A stretch of 64,000 nucleotides of DNA from Orientallactaga sibirica (taxonomy: Eukaryota > Chordata > Mammalia > Rodentia > Dipodidae): contig JAEOAD010000888.1 in the NCBI GenBank assembly GCA_036365145.1, positions 2,459,501-2,523,500 on the forward strand, in the 5' to 3' direction. Under the pieces are notes generated by a model that saw only the letters and a program-made list of their open reading frames with translations, ran no database searches and was not told the DNA's origin. The translations under genes and the position numbers were made by a program. Below are positions 25,801 through 37,800 of this stretch, in pieces (within the stretch, counting starts at the first letter, position 1; each line of letters opens with the position of its first letter).

Positions 25801-28800
25801 TGCTGAGCCATCTCTCCAGCCCCTCACTTTTTTTTTTTTTTTTTTTTTTTTTTTTGAGGCAGGGTCCTGCTCTATCCCAGGCTGACCTGGAATTCACTAT
25901 ACAGTCTCAGGGTGGTCTCAAACTCACAGCAATTCTCCTACCTCTGCCTCCTGAGTGCTGGGATTAAACGTGTATACCACCACGCCTGGCTTATCCAGCC
26001 CTTCACTTTATTTATTCATTTACTTTATTTATTTTAATTTTTCAAGGCAGGGTTTCATTCCAGCCCAGGCTGACCTGGACTTCACTATGTAGTCTAGGAT
26101 GGCCTTGAACTCACGGCAATCTTCCTTCCTCTGCCTTCTGAGTGCTGGGATTACAGGTATGCGCCACTACACCCGGCTCCCTCATTTTATTTTATTTTTT
26201 TGTTTTTTTTTGAGGTAGGGTCTATGTAGTCTCAGGGTGGCCTCGAACTCATGGTGATCCTCCTACCTCTGCCTCCCGAGTGCTGGGGTTAAAGGCGTGC
26301 ACCAACCATGCCTGGCTCCCTCTTTATTTTTAAAAGGTTGTCTGAACCTGAGCATGATGGTGCATACCTGTAATCCCAGCACATGGGAGGTGGAGGCAGA
26401 GACAACAGGAGTTCAAGGTCAGTCTTGGCTATACAGCAAGTCAGAGGGCAGCCGGGACTACCTGAGATTCTGCCTTAAAACAAACCCAAACAAACAAACA
26501 AAAAACCCAACAACAAAGGGGGCTAGGAAATTGGCTCAGAAGTTAAAAGTCATATGCTTGCAAAGCCTGCCAGACCAGGTTCAATTCCCCAGTCCCCAAG
26601 TAAAGCCATATGAAGAAAGTGGCAAATGTATCTGGAGTTCATTTAGAGCCACAAAAGGCCCATCCTGACACATCCATACTCAATGTCTCGCAAATACATA
26701 CATACCTGAAACTTAGTCTATAGCCCAAGCTGGCCTCCAAATCAGTGAACCTCTCAAGTGTTGGGACTAAAGACATAAGCCACCACACCCAATTCCTTCA
26801 ATCACTTTCTATCTCATGGCCCTTTATTTTGCAGTGGATGGAGACCCTGGCATGCCCATTCTGTCTCTCTTCTCTCTCTGCTTGCAAATAAATAAATATA
26901 TATATATATATAAAAAACAAGCCGGACATGTTGGCATACCCCTTCAATTCCAGCACTTGGGAGGCAGAGGTATGAAGATCACTGTGAGTTCGAGGCCAGC
27001 CTGGGACTACATGACTATAATAGTGAATTCCAGGCCAGCTTGGGTTAGAGTGAGACCTACCTTAAAAAACAAACAAAAAAAAAAAAGAATAAGAATGAGT
27101 GCATGAGTGCTCCAGGGCCTCTAGCTGCTGCAAAGGAGCTCCAGGTGCATGTGCCACTTTGTGCATTTGGCTTTCATGAGTATTGGGGAATTGAACCCGG
27201 GCCATCAAGCTTTGCAAGCAAGTACATTTAACTGCTAAGCCATTTCTCCAGCCCTCACAATTACTTTCTTACTGAGTATACAGTTGTACACTTTCCCATC
27301 CCAATGCCTCTGAGCCAAATTTAAACAGATGCTTTAGTCCAATAAAGTCTGAGTCTCCAGACCAGCAGTATCACCTGAGAGCACATTAGACATATAATTA
27401 TTTGGCCCTTTTTCCCCAAGACCATTCCCATTAGCACATATCATGGGAGTGAGGACCAGCATCTCCACAGGTCCTCTAGGATAAAAGCTTGGTAAGGAAG
27501 GGCTGTATTTTCACTCTGACTTGGTATAATCCTGACAAAACCCTAAAGTTACACATTTTCTCTCACCAAAGTCCACACTCAGGGCTCACCTTGGGAATGA
27601 GGATCAGTATTTTGCATTATTTTAGTAAATTCTTCATCCATTCGTTCCACCAGAGTTAGGATGCAGCCACGTACACGCAGTGGCTGAAGAGGGAAGCAAA
27701 ATAGGAGAAAAAATTAACTCTTATGTCTCCATTGTGCTGTTTCAAAGCAAACAACATATACTTCTTGTTATTCTGCCAATTCCTCCCATACCTGGTCAAA
27801 ATTATGTAGGTTCTCACTCTCTTCCAGAATGTTCTCTCCAACACAGATGTTGGGATGTGCAACCAAGATGTCCATCAGTTCATTAATGCTATCCAGGCAC
27901 ATCTGCCACATCTCTGGCTGCCAAGAGATTAAATGACAAACCAGAAGTATGAGGATGAAGTGATGCTTCCCAATAACTTCACCAAGAATCTATAGGCCTT
28001 CAAATACTGTGTGGAGGCCCTGGGTTTTAAGATAGCAGGTACCTCCTCCTGAACCACCAACTCAACCCTGATATACTCTTTTCTGTTATCCTCACCTTCA
28101 TGTATGTGGCCAGGTTGGGGTTGTAGTCATAGAGAGAAGCAACGATGTTGAACTTGATTTTGACAATGACACCCTCCCCCAGGGTGTTTTCAGAAGCAAT
28201 CTGAACCAGCAGTTGTAGCAGCTCAATCTGGGTGGCACTGGAAGGGTACAAAGCTGGGTGAGGCTTTGAAGAGAAATCACGAAGTCTTTCCTGCCATAAG
28301 GGATGTTCTCTTTAGATAAGCAAGGCAGCCCACTCCCCATACTCATTTCACTGTACATGTGCTTCTCTTCTATTCTTTGCTTTTTTGGAGACTAGGGTCT
28401 CATGTAGCCCAGGCTGGCCACACTCACTAGACAGACAAGGGTGACCTAGAATTTCTGATCCTCTGGTCTTCACTTCCCAAGCACTGGAATTATAGGTGTG
28501 TGCTACTATATCTGGCATAGACAATGATGGGGATGGAACCCAGGGTTTCATTCCTGTTAGGTAAGCACTCTACCAAATGAGCAACACATTCAGCCCGTGT
28601 TTCTCTTTTATTTATTTATTTATTTTGGTTTTTCGAGGTAGGGTCTCACTCTGGTCCAGGCTGACCCGGAATTCACTATGTAGTCTCAGGGTGGCCTCGA
28701 ACTCATGGCAATCCTCCTACCTCTGCCTCCCGAGTGCTGGGATTAAAGGCGTGCGCCACCACGCCCGGCTTGTATTTCTCTTTTAAATTCCAAACAGAAA

Positions 28801-31800
28801 CAGCAGTAATGCTAAGCAGCGTGGTGTAGTAAACAACATCTTCATTTCTACCATTCCATTCAGTCACTTGATAAAGGTGAGCATCATTCACATTTGACAG
28901 GCAGCAAAACAGCCTCAAAGTTAAGGGAGCCGGACATGGTGGTGCACACCTTTAATCCCAGCACTTGGGAGACAAGAGGTAGGAGAATCGCCATGAGTTC
29001 AAGGCCTCCCTGAGACTACATAGTGAAGTCCAGGTCAGCCTGAGCTACAAGTAAGACCCTACCTCGAAAAACCATAAGTTAAAGGAGATCTGGAGAGATG
29101 CCTTAGCAATTAAGGTGCTTGCCTTCAAAGCCAAAGGACCCAAGTTCGATTACCCAGGACCCATGTAAGCCATATGCACAAGGTGGCATATGCACCTGGA
29201 GTTTGCAGTGACTGGAGGCCCTGGTGCATCCATTCTCTGTCTGCCTCTTTCTCAAATAAATAAATACAACTTATTTAAAAGTCCCTTAATAGCCAGCCAT
29301 GGGGGCACAAGCCTTTAATCCCAGCACTTGGGAGGCAGAGGTAGGAGGATCACCATGAGTTCAAGGCCACCCTGAGACTACCAAGTGAATTCCAGGTCAG
29401 TGTGGGCTAGAGCGAGACCCTACCTGAAAAAAAAAAAAACACAAAATAATAATAATAAATAAAAATAACCTCTGGCTGTAGAAATGGCCTCCCGTTTACT
29501 GTTTCTCTACTATGACACATAGGTCTCTCATAAGATAGGGTAAGTTCTCCAATTTCTACCCTGGGTTATAAAGAAAAAGATTTCATTTTATAATCCCTTA
29601 GCCCAGGTCCATGAAGCTTACCGATCTGTACCCTTCTTGCCTCTCGCCTGTAGGATCTCATTGAGTTTCTTGATGACAACAGCATGGGTGATTTCAGTTC
29701 CTTTGGCAAACATTTTTGGCTTCTCCTGGGCCAAAACAAAGTCTATCATGTCATGTCAACAGGAACCTGTTCTTGCCTCAGGCTCCTTCCTACTTGGGCC
29801 AGGTAAGCATCTGTATGCTCTCAAATCATTCTCTCGTTCATTTTTAAAAATACTTTTTAGGAAGCATGTGTGTGATGCATGAATGCCATGCATATGGAGG
29901 CCAGAGAATTTCAGGTGGTGCCCTTCTCTATTGCTCATCTAGAGACTTCCTTGAGACTAGGCCTTTTCCTCAACCCCAGGCTGCCATTCTCAGTCAGCAT
30001 GCCTCAGTGAGATTCTCCAGTATCATTCTGTCCTGTCGCATTCCATTCCATCTCCCTACCTACTCAGAGGTGTTAGACATGTGTGGCCACACCCGGCTTT
30101 TTTATAAGGGCTCTGGGAAATCAAACTCAGGAGGTTTCTGGCCCTCCCACTTAAGTGGCAAATGCTCTTAACCAATGAGCAGAAGCCCTAGTCGCCCCCC
30201 TATCAGTTCATTTTCACTCCAAGAATCTCACCTTAACAAGTGGTGCACCACCACGGACCCTTTCCCACTCCCCGCCTTCATTGTCTTCCTCTTCCTCATC
30301 CAGGCGCTTTATTTTCCTATCGTGCTTCTTTTTAGCCTTATCTTCCCGTTTCTTCTCAGCTGCCTTTTTGTCCTCCTCTGTGGTTGGTGCTCTGTCAGGA
30401 GAAATGGGACAAGATAAATAGCAGCCTCCTCCTGACCTCTGAGGCTTTCACCTCTCACCGACTTCTAACTTTCACTAAGAACCTAAGCTAGGGAGCTAAG
30501 TCAACCAAAAGCCAGGACTTTAATAATATTAAACATTTTGAGTCTGCTAAACTAATCACCTGTAAAGAAACTTTTTGAGGCCAGGCATGGTGCTTCATGC
30601 CTTTAAGCCCAGCACTTGGAATTGTTTTGAGTTCAAGGCCACCCTGAGACTACAGAGTGAATTCCAGATTAGCTTGGGCTAGAGTGAGATCTTCCCTCAA
30701 AAAAACAAAAATAACTACATAAAACATGTAGAGACTGGGAAGATAGCTCAGTGATTAAAAGGTGCTTGCTTCTACAAGCCTGTCAGAAACCCCAGGACTC
30801 ATAAAGCTGGAGGCTCACATTTGTAACCCTAGTGCATCGACCCCTATGCAAGGTACAATCAGAAGAATTACAAAACTCATGGGCCAGTTCATCCGGTCTT
30901 CCCAGTGGCAGACAAGAGACCACTGTCCCTGAATAGGTGTGAGGAGAGGACTAGCACCCCAAGGGTGTCTGTCCTCAGACTTCCACACTCATACTGTGGC
31001 CATGTGCATGTGTGTGCAATGAGGGCCGGAGAGATGGTTCAGTGGTTAAGGTGCTTGCCTGCAAAACCTAATGACCTGAGTTTGATTCCCCAGTACCCAC
31101 ATAAAGCCAGATGCAGAGTGAAGCATGCATTTGGAGTTTGTTTGCAGTGGCTGGAGGCCCTGATGTGACTATTTTCTCTCTCTCTCTGTTTGCAAACAAA
31201 AAAAACTTAATGAACATGAACCCTAAGTGTTTCTGGAAGAAGCCTGTGCTACCCCATCTGACTTCACTATAGCCTTGATCCTAAATGTACAACATGCCCG
31301 ATGCATGCCACCACACAATACCATCTAATGCTTGCCTGAAAACCCTGGGCTCAGATTTGAGACTATTGCATGTTACAAATGACATTTTTTTTTTCCCCCT
31401 TTTTTTTTCTAGGTAGGGTCTCACTCTAGATCAGGCTGACCTGGAATTCACTATGGAGTCTCTCGGTAGCCTCAAACTCACGGCAATCCTCCCACCTCCG
31501 CCTCCTGAGTGCTGGGATTAAAGGCATGTGCCACCATGCCGGTGACAGTATTTTTAGTGTATATACCAAGTTTTCTCTTTTAAGGAATGTCAAGGGAAAC
31601 GTTTCCCATGTTAAGCAGCTTTGGGGTCTTGTGCTCTGTAAGTAGGCCTTCAACCCAAGGCTGAGGGAGGAGCATCTTTGGGGTAATCCTGACATAGTAA
31701 GCCCCACCGAAGTGCTGCTTTGTGGTCTCATACTCCTAGACAGGTACATGGAGCTTCTGGAGATGGCCATGAGGAAGTTGTCATTCAGGGTGGAGACTTA

Positions 31801-34800
31801 TCAGTGGCGAGGCTAAGGGAGGAGCATCATGACACAGGGAGACCCATCAAAGTGGCTATTTTGGAGATGTCATATTCCTATAAATAACCCTTCTCCATGC
31901 TCTGTAAGTAACCCCAATAAACTCACTGGTTCACTGAACTGGTATGGTACAATCATACTTTGGGGTGAAGAAGTGTGCATGCATCTCCTCAGGGGAAAAG
32001 TTTTTCAGGACATGGAAATATAATGGTTGAATTATAAAAATAAAGATGCAGGGTGTGGTGGTGCACACCTTTAATGCCAGCATTCAGGAGGCAGAGATGG
32101 GAGGATCGCCATGAGTTCGAGGCCACCCTGAGACTACATAGTGAGTTCCAGATCAGCCTGGATTAGAGTGAGACCCTAATAGGAAAAACCAAAAAGTGCT
32201 TGACTAAGCAAGTTTGAAATGGATAACTAAACAAAGTTTAACACATCTATATTGGTGGAAGCTTTGAATTCTAATGTATTGGTGGTATATAGCTGTGAAC
32301 TTTCCAAGGGAACCTTGACCAGCGTTCTCTGAAGCACTTGATGAAAACTGTCGGACAAAATGCTCATCAAATGCCTGTTTCACCTATGTTTAGCCCTGTC
32401 AAGTGTCAAGGGAATTTATTCCTCCTGAACCAATGTAATTCCAACTTCTAAAAGCAGTCAAGGGCAACAGCTCTTTCCATTCAAGGGCACTGTCTTCATA
32501 GAGCTTGAGCTTTCACTACTATGGGACACACAAACACAAGCAGGAGTCACCTTAGCTTCAAAGAGACCAGAACATAGAAGGTTAAGTCATTTAATCAAGT
32601 TGCACAGGACTGAAGGATTAAAGGCTTAAGCTGGAACCCAGATCAGGAAGATCCTTCCACTCCAAGACTATGCAGCTAAGCTCATGAAGGCTTGCTGTGG
32701 TCTAGAGTGTGTACTACCACTGAGTGCTCCTCACATGCCAGACCTTGCCTAAGCTACCTCCCTACATCACCTCTCTGTACTATGACAGGGTTCTTGGGAG
32801 GCAATGTTCTTGACCCATGTTACAGATGTGAAAACAGAAGATTAGAAAGCTAAACAATCGCTGGATGTGGTGGCACACTCCTTTAATCCCAGCACTCAGG
32901 AGGCAGAGGTAGGAGGATCACTGACAGTTCATTCAAGTCCACCCTGAGACTACATAGTGAATTCCAGGTCAGCCGGGGCTAGAGCCAGACCTTACCTTGA
33001 AAAACCAAAAACAAAAAGAAAACTCAACAATGTGCCTGAATTACATAGCTACTAGAAGAAAAACTGAGATTCACCTCTTCTCTACAAGCTATGAATAATA
33101 TGAAATATTGGACTCTGGTGTCTTTAAAGCCCATATTGACATCATATTAGCTGTGAGATACTAGGAAATGAACACCTGGGTTGGAGATGGCTCAGCGGTT
33201 AAAGGCACTTCTTTGCAAAGCCTAACAGCCTGGTTCAATTGCCCAGTACCCACATAAAGCCAAATGCACAAAGTAACACATGCATCTGAATTCACTTACA
33301 GCAGCAAGAGACCCTGACCTGCCCATTCTCTGTCCCCCTTCTGCAAATAAGTATCTAAAAAAAAAAAAAAAAAATACAGGGCTGGGGATATGGCTTAGCG
33401 GTTAAGGCACTTGTCTGCAAAGCTTAAGGACCCCAGTTCAACTCTCCAGGTCCCATGGTGGCGCATACGTCTGGAGTTCATTTGCAGTGGCTGGAGGCCC
33501 TGGCGTGCCCATTCACACACACACTCTGTCTCTATTAAATAAAAATGAAATCTTAACCAAAAAAAAAAAAAAAAAAAAAAACTCGACTCTGAAATCCTAC
33601 TATAAAATGGAAGCAGCTAACTTCTACCTCTACAGATTCCAGGAAAGGAAATAACCTTCAAGACGACTAAAGGCAGCTGGGTGTGGTGGCGCACGCCGTT
33701 AATCCCAGCACTCGGGAGGCAGAGGTAGGAGGATCGCCATGAGTCTAAGGCCTCCCTGAGACTATATAGTGAATTCCAGATCAGCCTGGGCTAGAGCGAA
33801 ACCCTACCTTGAAAAACAAAACAAAACAAAACAACAAAACAAAACAAAAGATGGGCTGGGGAAATGGCTTAGTGGTTAAGGTGTTTGCCCGTGAAGCCTA
33901 AGGTCCCCCGTTTGAGTCCCCAGGACCCACGTAAGCCAGATGCACAAGGGGGCGCATACATCTGGAGTTCGTTTGCAGTGGCTGGAGGCACTGGCGTGCT
34001 CTTTCTCTCTTCCACTCAAATAGTATTAAAAAAAAGTGACTAAAAAAGGCTTTCTACCCTTCACACTGTAGCCCTAGGTCCCATGACTTTTCTTACTTTT
34101 TAAGGAATTTTGAGGCCAGAACAGTTTGTTTTCCTTCCTCCTCTTCTGAGTCTGAATCAGAAGATGTGGAACCTGTGTCCCATTCTTCATCATCTTCGGA
34201 ATCTTCAGAGTCCTCATCTTCATCCTTAGAGGAAGAGAGGATCAGTAGAAGACAGGAGACTGGTCTCTCTGCTCCTCCTGTTGACACACATTTCCCGGCA
34301 TTTTCACAAACAGAACAACAGTGTCTATTCATGGAATCAGAGTAGTAAGCACTGGAATGGACCACCAAAAACCCTGGGAGTTTCACCTTGCTCATCTCTC
34401 CAGGACAGTGTTGGGCTAAGCAGTCAGGTCCTAATGCACTTGGTTCTCTAACATAAAGAGAAAAACCTGTAATCGCATCAGACCAAGTCCCACCCCTCCC
34501 AACTATAGGATTCCATGAGACTTTTCTTCCTAGGATGCAGATGTTTGGTGGCAAAACACTCAAACTATGTCGCGACCGCCTCGACCAGCAAGGAAGACGC
34601 AACACTCGGACTCTTCTTTCAGCCGTTTATTCAGGAACCTTGAACAATCTTCTGACCCCGACTGACTGACTCACTCACTCACTGCCTGACTGCCTCACTC
34701 TCTGACTCTCTGACTCACTCACTCACTCACTCACTCACTGCCTGACTGCCCGACTGCCCACTCTCTCACTACTTGACTGCTTGACTGCTCTCACTCACCC

Positions 34801-37800
34801 ACTGACTCACTCACTCACTGACACTCTGCTTCCTTCACTCACTCACTCACTCACTGACTCACAGACTCACTGCTCACTCACTGACTGACTCACTCCCTGA
34901 CTCACTCACTCACTGACTCACTCACTCACTGACTGCCCCACTCACTGACTGCCTCACTGCCTGCCTGCCTCACTCACTCACTCACTCACCGACTGACTGA
35001 CTCACCCCTTGGGACAAGCCCGCCCAAAGCTTAAGAAGCCTTTGAACAGCCAACCCTGGTAAGCCACGTGGTGAATGCAGATAGGTCCACATATGCGGAA
35101 GCAAGCCTAGATCACGGCCCAAGCCAAATAAGGACTTGTTTATCCAGGAGAGCACTCGCCATCGGGAAGGCGGAAGGCGGAAGCCAGCGCCATCTTTAAG
35201 GCGCGGCACCTCGCAGCTCTCTACAAAACTAAGCCTGGCTTTTACTTCCATTTTTCAATTTTTACTCATTTGCCAGAGAGAATTGGCACACCAGTGCCTC
35301 TTGTTGCTGCAAATGCAGACACAGCACTTTGTGCCTCTGGCTTTACATGGGTACTGGAGAACTGAAAATCAGGCCAGTAGGCTTTGCAATCAAGCGCCTT
35401 TAGCCACTGGGCCATCTCCCCAGCCCTTACTTCCATCTTTTTGGAGAACTTCCGACTATCCCCAGAAGGAGCTTCTGATTTTTTCTTCAAGAAAGCTGCA
35501 GCACTGACTCCATCTTCATCTTCATCCTCATCTGAAGAACCTGGCGGAAATTGGGGAGAAAAAAAAGCTCTGCTATTAAAAGGCAAGATTGAACAAAGAA
35601 GCCAGGTCAAGGAATCCCTAACTTTGGGCTTCCTAACCATGTGTGTAACAAATGTGGCCTTCCTCACCTTCTGAGTCCTCCTCATTCTTCTCTGCATCTT
35701 CATCAGCAGACTGCTCAGGGTTCTAACAGAGACATGAGAAAATAGTAAAGGATGCCCATCAAACACAGCCCACTCTGCCCCTCCATTCTAGTTTTTTTTC
35801 TTTTTTCTTTTTTGGTTTATCGAGGTAGGGTCTCACTCTAGCTCAGGCTGACCTGGAATTCACTATGTAGTCTTAGGGTGGCCTTGAACTCATGGCGATC
35901 CTCCTACCTCTGCCTCCTGAGTGCCGGGATTAAAAGCGTGCGCCACCATGCCCGGTTTCATTCCAGTTTTATCATGATTCTTTCTCCAGTCACCATCTGT
36001 TTGCTGATGCTCTTCTAAGTCTTAGTCATATACTCATCATCCCCACAGTTCAAAGTAGGCCTCTAGCAGACCCACCTGCTTGTAATTTGTAATATGGGAC
36101 TCAAAATCTCGGTTGTATTTTCGGATCTTCTGGCGCAAGGTGCTCAGAGCCTTGGCATTGTTCTTGTTCATCTTCTTCTTCCCTTCTTTGTCTTCCCAAA
36201 GCTAACAAGGCAAGAAAGAAAGACTGTGACCTAACGCCAAGTAGTATTTCCTAAACCACAAGCTTTACCACCATTTTTTGGACCTTGCTATGTATATGCC
36301 ATCTGTACTGCTTATTATTAAGTCCATTAACTATTCTTTTTTGTATTTTTAAATTTTTTTGCAGGGCCTCACACATGCGCTCTAATACTGATCTATATCT
36401 CCAGCCCCAATTAATTTAGTTTCCAAGGAGTCTTAAAATATCACCATTAAAATACAAAACTATGAGTACATGGTTATAATAAATATAGATACAATCAAGT
36501 TCTTGGCCAAAAAAAAAAATTCTCTCTTTGTTTTATGTTATTTATATGTTCTAGGGAACACTATATATAAAGGCAAAGATAAGGTGTATGGCCAGGCCCA
36601 CGCCCCTTCTGGAATCCAAGCATCCACACCTCATTAAGATAGTCCTCCAGGTCAGCAAGGATTCGGATATAGAACCGAGGGACACCTTCCTTGTCCACAA
36701 TACTTTTGGCTTTTCCATATGCTTTTCCCAGGAGCTCAAATTCTTCTAGACACTTGGTGACATCCCGAATCTTCATGGCATTACGAATGGTCCGGATAAG
36801 GTTGGTCAGCTCCTCAAACCTGGGTTGGGAGCCCAATACCACATTGGACATGTCCATGATGGAGAAAGTACCACTGCTCCAGGCAACTCTTTCCACCCAG
36901 CCTCCCTGGAGCCTCACCTCTTGTCCTTTGCACTTCGGACGACTCTTTTGGTATCCTCTTCATCCTCGCTCAGTAACAATGGCCTATTTGGAAAGAACAA
37001 AGACCACTAACCTCCATTCCTAATTATCACGATGAAGGTGCTTGTTTACTATGTGAGACAACTCACTATATCATGGTACAAAAAACTGAAAGATGGTGCA
37101 GGTGGTTAAAGACCCTTGCTTTGCTAAGCCTGTTGGTCTGGGTTCAATTCCCCAATATCCATGTAAAACCAGATGACCTGGAGCTTGTTTGCAGTGGCAA
37201 GAGGCCCTGGCATGCCCATTCTCTCGCTCCTTGCAAATAAATAACTTAAAATAATAATAAAAAAATTAGAATAAAAGGGCACTTCAGCTGTAACAACTAG
37301 AAAAGGCTTTCAGGAGTTAATATTTTTCTTTACTGAGATGAGACCAGTGATGTGGACTCTTTATTTACATATGCACCCACAAACACATACGTCTCTGGGT
37401 ACGTATGTATTTTAAACCAATAAGGCACAATTAAAGTGCCCATGTGAATGTCATAAATTTGAGAACAAACATTCAACTGTCTCAAACAAAGCTCATTTTC
37501 GGGGCGGGGGTTTATTTACGAGGAGTTATTCTGCCAATAGAGCAGGTGGCTTGACTTCAGAGCCAAAGGACTCCCAGACACAATAGTAACCAAATATTTA
37601 GGACTTCCTTTCATTAACGCTGAAGTCGTTGAGGATCGCTTGGTGGGAAAAAGAGTTACATTTTTCTAAAATCAGTCTAATGCAGAAGACAGGTGGGAAG
37701 AGGAGGGCGTTGGAGAGGGAATGGGGAAGATGCAGAGTTAAGAGGCCAGGAAGGAAGGTGAGGCCGTGTGAGAGTCCCGGGACCCCGGGACCGACTCTCA

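Larger units (their letters stand above)
17745..25821 (-). repeat. B2/DIP SINE split by the full-length L1
   Basis: The SINE parts are 17745-17839 and 25717-25821, which join to a normal minus-strand SINE ending CCATCTCTCCAGCCCC. The L1 landed inside the SINE body and duplicated 18 bp of it. Confidence 0.9.

Noticed and set aside
34093..34605. A 170-codon minus-strand open frame starting in intron 6
   Set aside because: Only its last part (34097-34224) is EIF3C exon 7. The upstream part is LTR end and intron that happens to be open. The acceptor CTCTAAG at 34225 marks the true exon start.
34655..35008. CRISPR-like repeat array
   Set aside because: The units are 4-bp variants without unique spacers, inside a vertebrate LTR. 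It is a simple tandem array.
35266..35766. A minus-strand open frame joining exons 5 and 6 of EIF3C through introns
   Set aside because: Consensus GT and AG sites at 35667, 35541 and 35430 and the known protein sequence show that it is interrupted by introns and a SINE.
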